Notes: generated by a model from the sequence alone, not told the origin. 64,000 nucleotides of DNA from Auriscalpium vulgare (GCA_019915015.1 JAHBBC010000002.1:1736001-1800000); one strand, 5' to 3'; shown: positions 11,337 to 22,174, counted from the stretch's first letter. A program made the numbers and translations.

Positions 11337-12242
11337 AGGATTTGTTGGAGGACCAGGAAGAGAATGGAATCCCTGTGTGCGACCTACCGGAGGAATACGC
11401 GGGAGTGTTTGCGAAGCGAGCGGAAGAAGGAGAGGAGGAGGAGGAACGAGCACGAGCAGGGACATTTATTTGGACGACGGCAGACTGGGGAGACGGCGAG
11501 AGTGGGAGAGAAAGAGAGGAGGAAACGGACCGAGGTGAGCTACAGCCGACCGCGATGCAGCGCGAAGTCTTTGCGGCCACGAAGAAGCGTTACAAGCCAG
11601 CACACCTCAAGGTGAAGCCCATTCGTACGGACCTGCCGGAGCACTTCCGGATCCTCAGAGAGATCAGAGGGGACCCCCTGGCGGATATGCCGCCGCTCCC
11701 AGAGAAGCCACCGGACTTCGTACCCACGGGAAGGTACACTGCGGAGCGTCGCGAACAATTTGACCAAGTCCACAACGGAGACTTCCTATGGCCGGAAGAC
11801 TCGTCGTACCGCTCTAGGTGGTTCTGTGTGGTTAAGAAGGACGGGACCAGCCTCCGTATAGTCCATAGCCTGGAACCCCTGAATGCGGTGACCATCGCGC
11901 ACTCAGGAGTACCCCCCTTCCCAGATCATTTGGCAGAGCAGTTTGCGGGGCGGCCGTGCGGGGGAATTCTGGACCTCTACGTGGGCTATGACGAAAGGAG
12001 ACTAGATGAAGCCTCAAGGGACCTCACGACTTTCCAGACGCCGTACGGCGCAAAACGGCTGGTGACCCTGCCTATGGGGTGGACGAATTCCGTCCCGATC
12101 TTCCACGACAACGTGACCTTTATTCTCCAACCGGAAATCCCACATATTACGGTGCCTTTTATAGACGACGTTCCCCTGAAGGGGCCGGACTCGGACTACA
12201 GGACGGAAGGCGGAGGATACGAAATGATCCCCGGCAACAACG
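11337..12242 (+). pseudogene. Reverse transcriptase, copy 2, internally deleted and truncated
   Basis: The frame is open from before 11337 and contains FVPTGRYTAERRE, YRSRWFCVVKKDG, GGILDLYVGYDE, LPMGWTNS and PFIDDVPLKGP. The active site is thus the same FIDD variant as in copy 1. Between GDFLWPE and DSSYRSRW about 75 residues present in copy 1 are missing; they held the N-terminal fingers region. Homology to copy 1 ends at EMIPGNNG (12242). The frame runs on without meaning into foreign DNA until 12361. The RT cannot be active as it stands. Confidence 0.75.
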
Positions 12243-13430
12243 GTGATGACCTATCTCGGCGCACAGGCGGTCAGATGGCAAAACAAACCACAAAACCAAC
12301 TCCTGCTGGCTCGAGCGGTGCTAGTAACAGGTTGGGGGCGCGTCCCAGGACCTACAGATGACTCGGGGAGAGGCGTGAACGCTGGGGGGAAGTCGCTAGG
12401 TGACTTGGAGGGCGATAGGACGATGGACAAGGTGATCTGGGATGGAAGTCGACACTGCTGGTGCGGAACAGGACGTTGCGATGTGTAGCGAGCTTGAGAA
12501 TACCTTGCTGGAGGGCTGAGACGATGGGGGAACAAAGGCGAGGATGAGGGGACAAGGGGACAAGGTGATACGAAGGTCGCGACGTAACACGATAACGCTG
12601 GACGAGGTGAAAACAATGTGCTCTGCGAAGTTGAAGGCTTGTAAACGTGGGCTCTGCGAAGGTGAAGGCTATAATCTTGGGCGCTGCGAAGTTGAAGGTC
12701 GAGGTCGATGTTGAACGCGATAAAACGATGTTGCAAAGGTTTGAGACGTTGACTCTGGAGGGGAGAAGTTGTCTGATATTCAGTGACCTAGCTACCAACA
12801 GATATACACGGGAAACATGTCTCTGTGGCTACTGTGAGTCATCTGGTAAGTATGGGGATAGTGAGACATTCTAGAAGGCGTATCCAATCAGAAACAAGCA
12901 TCGCGACGTATCGGAACAGCAAGGCTGTGCTATCTCCATGTGAAACTCCGAGATATGCGGATCGCGACGTATCGGAAACCATCAAACCGGAACATTGCTC
13001 TGAGACACTGCATCTAGACCGGACCCTGGGACCTGTGGGTGACGTGTCGAGGGGCTGCGCAACGCTAGGACGCTCTGGGAGCGAGGTGGGAGGCGAGTGC
13101 AACATGTGTAGAGCTGAGGGCAACAAGGGGATGTATGCGCGAGACATTGCGACGTGCGCACAGAATGCTAATGGCTGGCTCAGAACGTCTTGGTGACTTG
13201 GGGGGCGTGTACACATGACTTGGGGACTTGTGCAATCGTCCCGCGTGGCCTGGATGGTAGAGAATCGATGGAGACGTCAAGGAGTATAGGCCTGTGTTGC
13301 TACAAGTGTGCTAGCGTCTTGGCTGGAACTGCGAGCGCGATGTGTTGCGATAGTCGATGTTGAGGCAATAGAACGTGCCAAAAATGCGAAAACAGAAGCC
13401 ACCCGCGCTGGGGGCGTATCAACGGCATAA
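12243..13430. other. ~1.2-kb foreign segment replacing the RT-RNase H junction
   Basis: Comparison with copy 1 shows that about 70 residues (from IRRFVWEH to the region before NWG) are absent here and 1.19 kb of unrelated sequence stands in their place. It has no terminal repeats or target duplication that I can find; GGCGGTC occurs close to both ends (12267 and 13432), which may be microhomology. Inside are three tandem units of about 30 bp at 12621, 12652 and 12682 (CTCTGCGAAGTTGAAGGC type). No reading frame in it looks like a gene. Confidence 0.55.
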
Positions 13431-15804
13431 GGCGGTCGCGAAGATTCGCAATTGGGGGCCGTGCACGGACCTCTCAGACGTACGGGCTTTCTTGGGGACA
13501 GTTGGAGTCCTGCGCATCTTTATCCGAAACTTTGCGCACCGAGCCCATGCCTTGACACACCTGACGAGAAAGGATGTCCCGTTCGAATGGGGACCCGAAC
13601 AGTCGCGAGCTATGGAGGACCTCAAGGAGGCAGTCCTCGCATCGCCAGCGCTCCTACCGATTGATTACACGTCGGAGGCCCCCGTGATCCTAGCGGTAGA
13701 CACCTCGTACATCGCGGTGGGTATCCTATTGAGTCAGGCGGACCCCAACGTTCCCCAAGACAGGAAGAGACACCGATATTCTCGATTTGGTAGCATCGCG
13801 CTAAACGATCGCGAAGCGCGGTTCTCGCAGCCCAAGCTGGAGCTCTATGGTCTTTTTCGAGCCCTGCGGGCCCTTAAAGTCTACCTGATAGGGGTGAGGA
13901 ACCTGACCATTGAGGTCAACGCCAGGTATATCAAAGGCATGCTGGAAAATCCTGACCTCAAGCCATCGGCCAGTATGAACAGGTGGATTATAGGCATCCT
14001 GATGTTCCATTTTGAGCTAGTGCACGTGCCGGGACTCTTCCACGGGCCCGACGGCCTATCCAGGCGGCGCAGGCAACCAGGAGATGCTCCGGAACAGGAA
14101 GACGACTTCGAAGACTGGGTTGACGCGGTGTATGGTTTCGCAAATATTGTAAACATGGTAGTCCCGAAGCCAGCGCAAGAGAGAGCCTCTCAACGGCAAG
14201 CTGGACTGACGTGGCCAGGAAGCATAGCAGACGAACATGGGGCTGGTTCAAGCCAGGACGCGATACGTCGCGAGGAGGCCCGGCGCTCCCACGATGAACC
14301 GGCCGACGTCTGGGCAACTACGGTCCAAATGCAACCCGCACCAGCACAGGACGCGACGTATCGCGATGTTCCCAGATCAGACAAGGCTCATGAAGCTGAT
14401 AAGCGGCTGGAACTAGTCAGGGACTGGTTAGGGACCCTGGCGCGGCCAGCGGACTTGACCGACGAACAGTTCGCTCGTTTCGCTAGATACGCGCTCCAGT
14501 TCTTCAGGGATGGGGACCGCCTTTTCAAAAGGCACCACCAAGGCAGGCACCAACTCGCGCTGGGAGGAGACCGACGTATCGCGGTCCTCAAAGCAGCTCA
14601 TGACGATGTCGGACACAAAGGCGTCTACGCAACGCGGATGATGCTGTTGGAGCGTTTCTGGTGGCCATACGTGGACGCAGACGTGGCCTGGTGGGTGAGA
14701 ACGTGCCATATTTGCGAAACCCGACTAGTTCGCCACAGCCTGATACCGCCAACGGTGGCAACGCCGGCGAACCTTTTCGCAAAGATGTATGCAGACACCA
14801 TGCATATGCCAGCAAGCGGCGGATTCAAATACATCGTGCAAGGACGCTGCTCCGTAACCCACTATCCAGAGTGGAGAATGCTAAGGGCGGAGACGGCGGA
14901 CGCCATCGCGAAATGGATTGAAGACGTCTTGTGCCGGTGGGATGCCCTGCGAGAAGTGGTCACAGACAACGGTGCACCGTTCGTGTCGGCCTTGGAATCC
15001 CTGGCGCATAAGTATGGAGTCCGGCACATTCGAATATTGGGATATAATTTGCGAGCCAACGGAATAGTCGAGCGGTCTCACTTCGACGTACGTCAAGCGC
15101 TGTACAAGGCAGCCGATGGAAATGCTGCAAAATGGTCCTCGGTCGCGTACTCGGTATTCTGGTCGGACAGGATAACGATCAGGCGGAGGATGGGCTGCTC
15201 GCCATACTTCGCGGTAACAGGAACGCAGCCGCTAATGCCGCTGGATATCATCGAGGCTTCATACTTGATGCCTCCGCCCGAGTCTCTACTGTCATCCACA
15301 GACCTCATAGCGCGCCGGGCAGTTGCCCTACAAAAGAGAAAAGCGCAGTTAAGGACCATCCACGACAAAGTTCTAGAAGCGCGACGTATCGCGGCGGTAA
15401 AATTCGAGCGTGACCACGAAGCGACGATTCCCGACTACAATTTCAAGAGAGGCGACTTGGTCCTCCTACGGTTCACGCGGTACGAGAAGTCGTTAGATCG
15501 CAAAATGCTTTCGCGCTACGATGGACCGTTCGTGGTAATTGGCCGAGGGAAAGGGGGACCTTACGTGCTCGCGGACCTTCACGGTGCGCTCTTCGACCGA
15601 CCGGTCGCGGAGTTTCGCGTTCTGCCTTACTTCGCGCGAACAAACATTGCGCTGCCAGAGTGGCCGGAATTTCTGGACGTCCCGCAGTCAAGGGTGGACG
15701 AGCTCCTTCATGGAGATAGGCAGAATCACGACGCCATTCATGAAGAGGAAGCAGATGACCCCACCCTGGAAGACGATGACAAGGACAACAAGATCACCGT
15801 CTAA
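13431..15804 (+). CDS. RNase H and integrase part of gypsy pol, copy 2
   Basis: The frame is open for about 790 codons; its natural start is lost to the insertion, and an ATG at 13384 lies in the foreign part. RNase H residues are in VILAVDTSYIAVG, QPKLELYG, IEVNARY (N where copy 1 has the third acidic residue, D) and HGPDGLSRR. Integrase has HDDVGHKG ... CHICE as zinc finger and MYADTMHMP, VTDNGAPF, GIVERSH as D-D-E. The C-terminal barrel-like part (FKRGDLVLLRF ... RYDGPFVVIGR) is complete. The protein ends in an acidic tail, EEEADDPTLEDDDKD. The same last 27 codons recur at 62732. Integrase itself seems undamaged; the N for D change may weaken RNase H. Confidence 0.85.
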
Positions 15805-16829
15805 GAGGTACCGCCCAGCACTACGGCGACTGAGGACAGTCGATATTTCAGTTGGGGGGAGGATTAGACGGAGTTTCACGTGAAGGGAAGTACGAACGGG
15901 GGACAAGACGACGTGGTAAACCGAGTTCGCGAACCCTAGCGAAGCTCAAAGCGGACGGACGCCGACAGACGCAATAAGTTTAGGACAAGGCGAGTCTTGG
16001 GTCAAATCGGAGGGAGCGCGCGCAAGTGTGAATCAAGCAAGCGACTTTATTTGGGAGATATCAGGACAGCAAAATCTATGTACACAGCAAAGAAGTAGCG
16101 ACGGATAGCGAACAACTATGAACATAGCGATGACGAACAGATAGCAGGACAGCAAGACGCGGGAACACCCGACCAGGACGCGGTGCACGTCCCTACCTCG
16201 AGGCACTAAGACCCGCTGCTGTTGAAGCAGTGGGCGCCTCCTTTTGAAGAAACCTCGCGATTGGCTAAGCGACGGGCTCGGGGGCAGCGGGACCAGCCGC
16301 CGCAGTGGCCGGAGGCGTGCCGACATCCTGGAAGGAGGGGGCGGTGATGGTGGGCGAGGCAGAGCCAGGGGCATGGTCCGGCGCGGGGGGCGCAACAGCG
16401 GCGAGTGACGCGAAGGGAGCGGCAGGAGCAACCGGAGGTACCGGGGAAGGGAGGAGAGAAGAAGGGCTGGCGAGGGGCGCGACGTTGGCGCCGGGCAGCG
16501 GAAGGGAGGCGGCGATGATGACGGACGGGGACGCGAGCCTGGCCTGTCTGGCGCGGGAGAAGCGAGGCGTGGAGCGGGAGGAGGAGATGTGCGAGAGGCG
16601 CGCAGAACTGATCCGCTCGATGGCGCGAATCGAGGCCACGCTGATATCCTGGACCAGGAAGTCTGCGGGCTGGAGGTTGGCGAGGAGGCGGGATCCTAAT
16701 CCCCATGCGTCCAGCATCCCGCCCATACAGGTTGCCATCGCGGCCCAGCGCATGTCGAGGCGATCCAACACCAGTGGCCAGTCCGCCCAAATATTGCGAA
16801 ACGTGTCGAAGGCCTCAGAAATGGTGGTA
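15725..16829. repeat. 1,105-bp direct repeat, left copy
   Basis: It is identical in length to 62732-63836 with about five mismatches that I counted (two adjacent near 16126, then near 16169, 16360 and 16754), so roughly 99.5% alike. It starts inside the last codons of pol and ends inside the antisense gene, so it is not an LTR. At 16830 the left copy breaks into Helitron-side sequence, whereas the right copy runs on. Confidence 0.9.
16265..16829 (-). pseudogene. Antisense gene behind copy-2 pol, 5' part cut off
   Basis: The minus-strand frame, open from the break at 16829 to TAG at 16265-16267, gives a helical segment (FDTFRNIWADWPLVLDRLDMRW ... RAIERISSARLSHI, read as two blocks). This is followed by a long Ala/Pro/Ser-rich tail ending APEPVA. 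The right copy at 63272 shows that the protein once extended further N-terminally. It differs from the antisense protein behind copy 1. No family was recognised. Between pol and this gene (15805-16264) I see only the purine tract and A/T-rich stretches. Confidence 0.45.
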
Positions 16830-16863
16830 CTTGGGGTCAATGGGCCAATGCACGCATGGCAGC

Positions 16864-16881
16864 ACGATTACTCTTAATCGT
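16864..16881 (-). terminator. Helitron 3' hairpin
   Basis: ACGATTA-CTCT-TAATCGT forms a perfect 7-bp stem with a 4-nt loop. It sits about 110 nt beyond the stop of the Rep-helicase and 34 nt before the element border. Helitrons carry such a hairpin as the rolling-circle termination signal, normally nearer (10-15 nt) to the end. Confidence 0.5.
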
Positions 16882-16987
16882 CTAGGGGGAAAGGGGGGAG
16901 GGGCTTGGCCATTCAGTTTAAAACTGACTGCCTGGTATAGTTACATATATACTTCAAGCATGATATAATAAGACATCAAGGCTTGTT

Positions 16988-19900
16988 TTATAAGGCTAAA
17001 GCAGGGACAGTTGCATTTTTGTATACTGTGCTATAGATTAGAACAGATGCCTTGTATCCTCTAGTTTGATATATATCAGATATGGTGTTGAACTTCTCCT
17101 CAGATATACACACTCTGCCTGTAGTTATTCCATCATGAAACCATGTTTCAGCTGAGTCTCCGATTATGCGTGCAGTAAAATGAGCATGTCCAAAATAGAT
17201 AATACCTTTTAGCTTGTACATTACCTTATTATTGCTACAGCCAACATGCATTGTCTGTTTTATCTTTAACTTTGTTGTACCCGCATAAGGCAAAGCAATG
17301 CCAATTAGAGGAGGAGGATGGGCACTCAGGTCTGTTATTTTTACTAAAGGCCTTTGGCATGATTGACAGAGACGGGTAGTCTTCACTTCTAATAGCTTGT
17401 TTAATTCTGATGATACAGGTTGACTGACATCCTTCTCCAAGGTCCAGAAAGGGGTGTTGTATTGTCTATCAGATACAATAGTATTGCAAGATGTACATTT
17501 GTGTCTAATATGAAAAAGGTATTTGTCACTTGACAGCATCAAACGGCAGAGACTATAAATATCAGTACCATTGGTATTATCCATTGGATATCCATTGGGA
17601 TCCATTTGGTGAAGTTGAGCCTGGAGAGAATTACGAGATTGTTCTAGAGTAGTGAGGGGCTGTCCAGTCATGATTTGATTCCATCCCTCAGATATCAAAG
17701 TGATGTAAGGGTTTATTGTAGCAACATCTCTAGTCCATATTTGATTGTGGCTTATGAATACCTGAAAGAGGATTGTGAGCAGGCTGTCATAAGCACAACT
17801 CCAGGTATCTGCATTCCAGATATACCCCTTGCGCTCTCTTCCTGAGATAGCAATTGAACTCACATTGGCTACAACTTTTCGCCTTTTCACAATGCGAGCA
17901 GGCCCATTATCAGTATTAAGTTGGGTTACTGGCTGAGTCCCTATTGCAGGCACAAAAGAATTTCCAAGGTCAGCGTCATCATATTTTCGCTTGGATCCCT
18001 GTGCAACTGGTTTTGGATTAAGTGACCTTTTATTTCCCTTGGCTGTAACTCGCTGCCATGGGGCATCTTCCCCCACTTCTGGTATCACAAGTGGGTTGTA
18101 CTTTGACCACTTGATAGAGGCATGTACATTGCCTGGCACATGGTCAGTTCCAACCCAGGCTCTATACTGCTTGATTAATGTGCTACGTGTTGAAGCATTG
18201 ATATCACTAGGAAGTTCACCTATATAGCGCAACCGAGTGATTTCATCTAACAGCTCTAACTCTCTAAACTCCTGGCGCACATGGCCAGGAAGACCCCCTG
18301 TTATAATGGCTGTTGAAAAATCACGCATTAAAATAGTGCCATCCAAGCTTGCACTTCTTGACAGACATGTGTACATAGAGTAGTGGGTACGACACTTGAA
18401 TGGATCAACAATATTAAAGGGACGTGTTCTTCCCTGTGATGCATAGTCTGTCATAGCGAAATTGGGCACAATAGGAACCTGGTCTCTAGAGATGAAGACA
18501 TTTCCGTCATTGGGAGTATTGCATTTAATAGGTATAGATTGCTTAGACAGTGGCACAACATTCTCTGGCAGACCTTCAAGGTGAACATTGGTTGGTGGCT
18601 TTGTCAACTTTACAAATACAACATCCAGAGTTTCTCTGTCATCATCTATTGCATGTGATTGCCAACCTACAACAGTTCCTTCTGCACCATTGGTAACACA
18701 TACTTCCGTTGCTTCGTTGCGCTTTATCATAACAGGTAATCCATGACAAAGCTTGAGAACACCAGGGATATTCATAGTAACACCATGAGGCAGACTGTGA
18801 AGCTTTGCTTGCATTTCAGGAGGTACATTATTTGACTTTCGCTTTGGATCAAGTTGCCTGCCTTGAGATTTGACAGTGGTAGGCTCTCTAGATTTCCATT
18901 TATCAACACTATAAAAAGGCTTCAAAACTTGATCTGTTTCCTGAGCAAAGCGATCTGACATTGTAGTATTAATTTGATCACGCTGAGAGTTGAAAGCAGT
19001 AATTACAGATACAAAGCGGAAGTTTGGATGATTTGGATCAACATCTGGATTTTGCGGCCCTTTTATTCTAGATCGTAGAAGAGCAATGTCTTGTGGAGTA
19101 CATGATTTATAACGCATGTTTTCCAATGCTACGCGGAACTGTGCATCTCTCTCTGTCTGTGAGCGCTGCCGCATATTCTGTCTCAAGAGGACAACAACTG
19201 TTGTTTGATGCCATAAAGCCTTGCCAATTGTCCTTTGTTGCTCTCTAAAGCCATTAGTGGTCCCTAGAACAGTGGAGACATTGTGACTATATAGTGCCGG
19301 CCCTTTTGTCTGAATAGGCGGCAATTGTGCAAAGTCACCTGCAAAAATCATATTCTTGCCACCAAAGGCTTGATCATCACTTTGTAGAGCAAGACTCATT
19401 TGCGCACTGATATGATAGAAGTCACCACAGTCAATCATAGATACCTCATCTAAGAATACATATTTGACACTTTTCAACCGTTCACGTATATTTGCCAATG
19501 TGGTTGCTGCTTCACTTACACCAGATCCAGATCCTTCTCCTCCTCCTCGGAAGCCAAGAATTGAATGATAAGTTGACCCTGACACCAAGGCAGCTGCTGT
19601 ACCAGTAGGAGCCATTATCAAAAATACAAAACTGCGTTTTTGTCTGTCAAAGAGAGCCATGAGAGCTTTGATAACCTGGGATTTACCTGTACCTGCCATA
19701 CCTCCAATATGCATTTTGAGTTGTTCAGCAAATATATCAACAGAGTGATTTGCTATGATTCGATAAGCTCGCTCTTGTTCTTCATTAAGTGTGTATTCTT
19801 GGGCCACCTCGTCAATCAGCTGCGCATCTTCTTCGCTAACAGCTTTAAAGGTCTTGTACAAGAACTCGCGATCTACAACTTTAACTTCATTAACATTATA

Positions 19901-22174
19901 TGGCTTTATTATGCCATTAGCGGATGGTTCATTTTCCTTTCCTACTTGGTGGTACTGCTCCTGCTTCTTGTTTAGGATTTCTTTCTTCTTATCTGCCAGT
20001 ACATCCTTCCATTGCTTTCCTGTCATGATATCTCCATTTGTGATATCAGTTTCAATACTCCATCCATTTTTCTTGTCAGCTGCAGCCCATCCTCCATTCT
20101 GCAGAACTTGCTCAATTTCAGCCATTTGTATTACTTTATTTGCAGTTTTTCCACTTATCTCATCAAATTGAGCACTCAGCCATTCAAGCTCATTATCATT
20201 GAGGACACCCTCACTGTTACGATCCTCACTATACTGTGCATCTAAATCATCTTGAAACTGACCAAAGATAGGATTCAGACTCATTTTTCTATTCTCCTTC
20301 TCTGCTGCCTTGCGTTGAGCATGAAAGTCATCCCGTGCATCATTGCATTCATACCGTATGTGGAAAAATTTCATCAACTCAAGCTGCCGTGGTGTAAAGG
20401 TGTATGCATCAAATGCCTCTTGCCATGTTTGATGATCAAGTTTTAAGTCAGAGCCTATACGCCAAGGCTTGAATAAGGTAAGCATAGTCAAACAGTAGTC
20501 TTCATAATTTCCTTTGTCCTTTCTAGGTAGAGTTCCTCCAACAAAGTTGGGCACAATGGGCTCATCCTCAGATGCCAGTTGAATGCTATGTGTTTCACAT
20601 TGTGGATGTCCTTCTAAAAATTGAGGATACTGTTTTGGCTTCTTTTCTTTTGGGACCTTGTTCTTCTTCCCTTGCTTGGGCCTACCCTGCACATAGCCAG
20701 ATGAACTGTCATCAGCTTCCGTATTATCAGTGCTCATTTCATAGTCTTCATCATCAGAATCATTTACCACTGTGCTTATATTATCTTGATCAATGTCCAT
20801 GTCATCATCACTATCAACAATTGTCTTTTCTGTATCACTTTCAATATCAATGTCCATGCGGTCATCGTCACCGCCACCAAGCTGTATTTTTTGCTCTCGG
20901 TCTTGATTTACATCTATCATATAATCTTGATCATTAGGATTATCATTCTGCACTGCTTCTTGTCCATCTGTTTTTTTCCTTTTGGGAATCTTGAACTTGG
21001 TAGCAAAGCGACACCAGTCATAGAGGGTCATAGATTCATAGTCTACAGGGCGCTTGGTAAAGTCATCTACAGTAGTCAACGCAACAATTTTACCCTTTAC
21101 TTTGTTTATTACAACTCGATCACCATTCTCCTCTTCAGGCTCTAGAGAATTCCAATATCTTTTAACTTCATTGATAAATGGTCGCCAGTAAAATGTCTTA
21201 AATTTGTGACTGGTGTAGTGGTCAGGATGACCTAACACATAAAGAGATGCCATTGGACCACCTATTTCCATCTTTGTAGTCATAGAGTTTACCACCTGCA
21301 CCATGATCTTGCGAGCTTTTTCCATTTGACTTGCAGTTCCACTGAGAAACTCAGAGTTGCGATTGAAGACTGATTTGATAGCCTCTAACATGACATGAGT
21401 CTTTAAAGGTGTCTTGGTTATGTAGTCTGTGACATATGCTATAATTGACTTGATAGCAGTTCCAGACAGAAGACTGGCAACATCAGAGTTGCATCGAATA
21501 AGATAAGTTAGCATAGGATTAAATGTGTTCAGCCAGGCCTCTCCATGTTTCAATTCCACTGCACCTGTACTCATGTCTACCAATGTCTCAGCATGTATAT
21601 CACGAGGGAAACGTGATTTACATGATGAGTACTTTTTGCTTGTGCAACCTGCATGGCATTTATGACGGTTAGAGCGAAAGATCAGTTCATCAGCTGTCTC
21701 CCACATGCGCGTCCACCATGATTTACTTGCAGAGCAAAATTCACATTTGTCACCTTCAGATGTTGTGTGGTTGTAGCATGTCTTGGGCGGATGCTCTGGC
21801 AGAGTACAAGTGGGATCCAAGCCACTATCCCCTCTTTCCAAGTTGTCTTGAATTTGACTATGGACATCATTAAGAGTTCCATTAATGAACTCGCCCTGAT
21901 GTGAGCCTTCTAAATACTCTACCAATTGTCTTTGAAATTCAGAATCACCAGCTACAATCCGATCCCTTACCTCCTGCGGTGTCATTGCATTTTGAATCCA
22001 TAAGAGCATGTGGAGATGCAAAGTTAGTCTTCCCTGCTGCTCCACAGTACCATAGTAGGCAGCTGTTTTCCCAAACAAGCCATCATGATCTGCACCTACA
22101 CCTAGTACAACCTTAATGAATGTCTCCACCATAAAATTTGAAGAATCGTGCTCCTGAGACAGGATTGTTGGCAA
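16988..22174 (-). CDS. Helitron Rep-PIF1 helicase with C-terminal USP-like domain (main part)
   Basis: This frame of about 1,720 residues holds the HUH nuclease motif LHLHMLLWI (His53, His55) and the two-tyrosine motif AYVTDYITK (Tyr247, Tyr251), which cut and join DNA in rolling-circle transposition. A SF1 PIF1-type helicase follows: GMAGTGKS (Walker A, about 825), FLDEVSM (Walker B, about 908), FAGDFAQLPP, and YASQGRT near 1250. Behind it is a linker and then a separate domain from about 1455 to the end with SCAYDSLLTILF, CxxC pairs (CTSCN, CQSCQ) and GHAHFTARII before WFHDG. Those are the Cys box, zinc fingers and His box of ubiquitin-specific proteases. The frame begins within the Rep domain; its natural start lies in the preceding frame, from which it is separated by one base. 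Acidic, low-complexity stretches near 430-500 may be a linker. Confidence 0.85.
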   Translation of the reverse strand: MPTILSQEHDSSNFMVETFIKVVLGVGADHDGLFGKTAAYYGTVEQQGRLTLHLHMLLWIQNAMTPQEVRDRIVAGDSEFQRQLVEYLEGSHQGEFINGTLNDVHSQIQDNLERGDSGLDPTCTLPEHPPKTCYNHTTSEGDKCEFCSASKSWWTRMWETADELIFRSNRHKCHAGCTSKKYSSCKSRFPRDIHAETLVDMSTGAVELKHGEAWLNTFNPMLTYLIRCNSDVASLLSGTAIKSIIAYVTDYITKTPLKTHVMLEAIKSVFNRNSEFLSGTASQMEKARKIMVQVVNSMTTKMEIGGPMASLYVLGHPDHYTSHKFKTFYWRPFINEVKRYWNSLEPEEENGDRVVINKVKGKIVALTTVDDFTKRPVDYESMTLYDWCRFATKFKIPKRKKTDGQEAVQNDNPNDQDYMIDVNQDREQKIQLGGGDDDRMDIDIESDTEKTIVDSDDDMDIDQDNISTVVNDSDDEDYEMSTDNTEADDSSSGYVQGRPKQGKKNKVPKEKKPKQYPQFLEGHPQCETHSIQLASEDEPIVPNFVGGTLPRKDKGNYEDYCLTMLTLFKPWRIGSDLKLDHQTWQEAFDAYTFTPRQLELMKFFHIRYECNDARDDFHAQRKAAEKENRKMSLNPIFGQFQDDLDAQYSEDRNSEGVLNDNELEWLSAQFDEISGKTANKVIQMAEIEQVLQNGGWAAADKKNGWSIETDITNGDIMTGKQWKDVLADKKKEILNKKQEQYHQVGKENEPSANGIIKPYNVNEVKVVDREFLYKTFKAVSEEDAQLIDEVAQEYTLNEEQERAYRIIANHSVDIFAEQLKMHIGGMAGTGKSQVIKALMALFDRQKRSFVFLIMAPTGTAAALVSGSTYHSILGFRGGGEGSGSGVSEAATTLANIRERLKSVKYVFLDEVSMIDCGDFYHISAQMSLALQSDDQAFGGKNMIFAGDFAQLPPIQTKGPALYSHNVSTVLGTTNGFREQQRTIGKALWHQTTVVVLLRQNMRQRSQTERDAQFRVALENMRYKSCTPQDIALLRSRIKGPQNPDVDPNHPNFRFVSVITAFNSQRDQINTTMSDRFAQETDQVLKPFYSVDKWKSREPTTVKSQGRQLDPKRKSNNVPPEMQAKLHSLPHGVTMNIPGVLKLCHGLPVMIKRNEATEVCVTNGAEGTVVGWQSHAIDDDRETLDVVFVKLTKPPTNVHLEGLPENVVPLSKQSIPIKCNTPNDGNVFISRDQVPIVPNFAMTDYASQGRTRPFNIVDPFKCRTHYSMYTCLSRSASLDGTILMRDFSTAIITGGLPGHVRQEFRELELLDEITRLRYIGELPSDINASTRSTLIKQYRAWVGTDHVPGNVHASIKWSKYNPLVIPEVGEDAPWQRVTAKGNKRSLNPKPVAQGSKRKYDDADLGNSFVPAIGTQPVTQLNTDNGPARIVKRRKVVANVSSIAISGRERKGYIWNADTWSCAYDSLLTILFQVFISHNQIWTRDVATINPYITLISEGWNQIMTGQPLTTLEQSRNSLQAQLHQMDPNGYPMDNTNGTDIYSLCRLMLSSDKYLFHIRHKCTSCNTIVSDRQYNTPFWTLEKDVSQPVSSELNKLLEVKTTRLCQSCQRPLVKITDLSAHPPPLIGIALPYAGTTKLKIKQTMHVGCSNNKVMYKLKGIIYFGHAHFTARIIGDSAETWFHDGITTGRVCISEEKFNTISDIYQTRGYKASVLIYSTVYKNATVPALAL

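Larger units (their letters stand above)
7680..16829 (+). mobile_element. Ty3/gypsy LTR retrotransposon, copy 2 (degraded)
   Basis: Gag with a CCHC knuckle, protease, RT, RNase H and integrase occur in the standard order. The pol proteins are clearly related to copy 1 but diverged at nearly every codon, so this is a distinct subfamily rather than a recent duplicate. Damage includes a gag frameshift near 9300, stops at 10077 and 10233, loss of about 75 residues of RT near 11795, and replacement of the RT-RNase H junction by about 1.2 kb of foreign DNA. The left border is approximate: 7680-8371 is untranslated leader or LTR with no recognised primer-binding site. The right border is the sharp break at 16829/16830. 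A purine-rich tract (TTGGGGGGAGGA) lies at about 15852, behind pol. Confidence 0.8.

Noticed and set aside
12243..13430. A DNA transposon inserted in pol
   Set aside because: No inverted ends or target duplication were found, and host codons are missing at the junction.
16033..16431. Arg/Pro/Ser-rich frame opposite the copy-2 tail
   Set aside because: It is a shadow of the longer antisense frame 16265-16829 in another phase; the right copy shows the same shadow.
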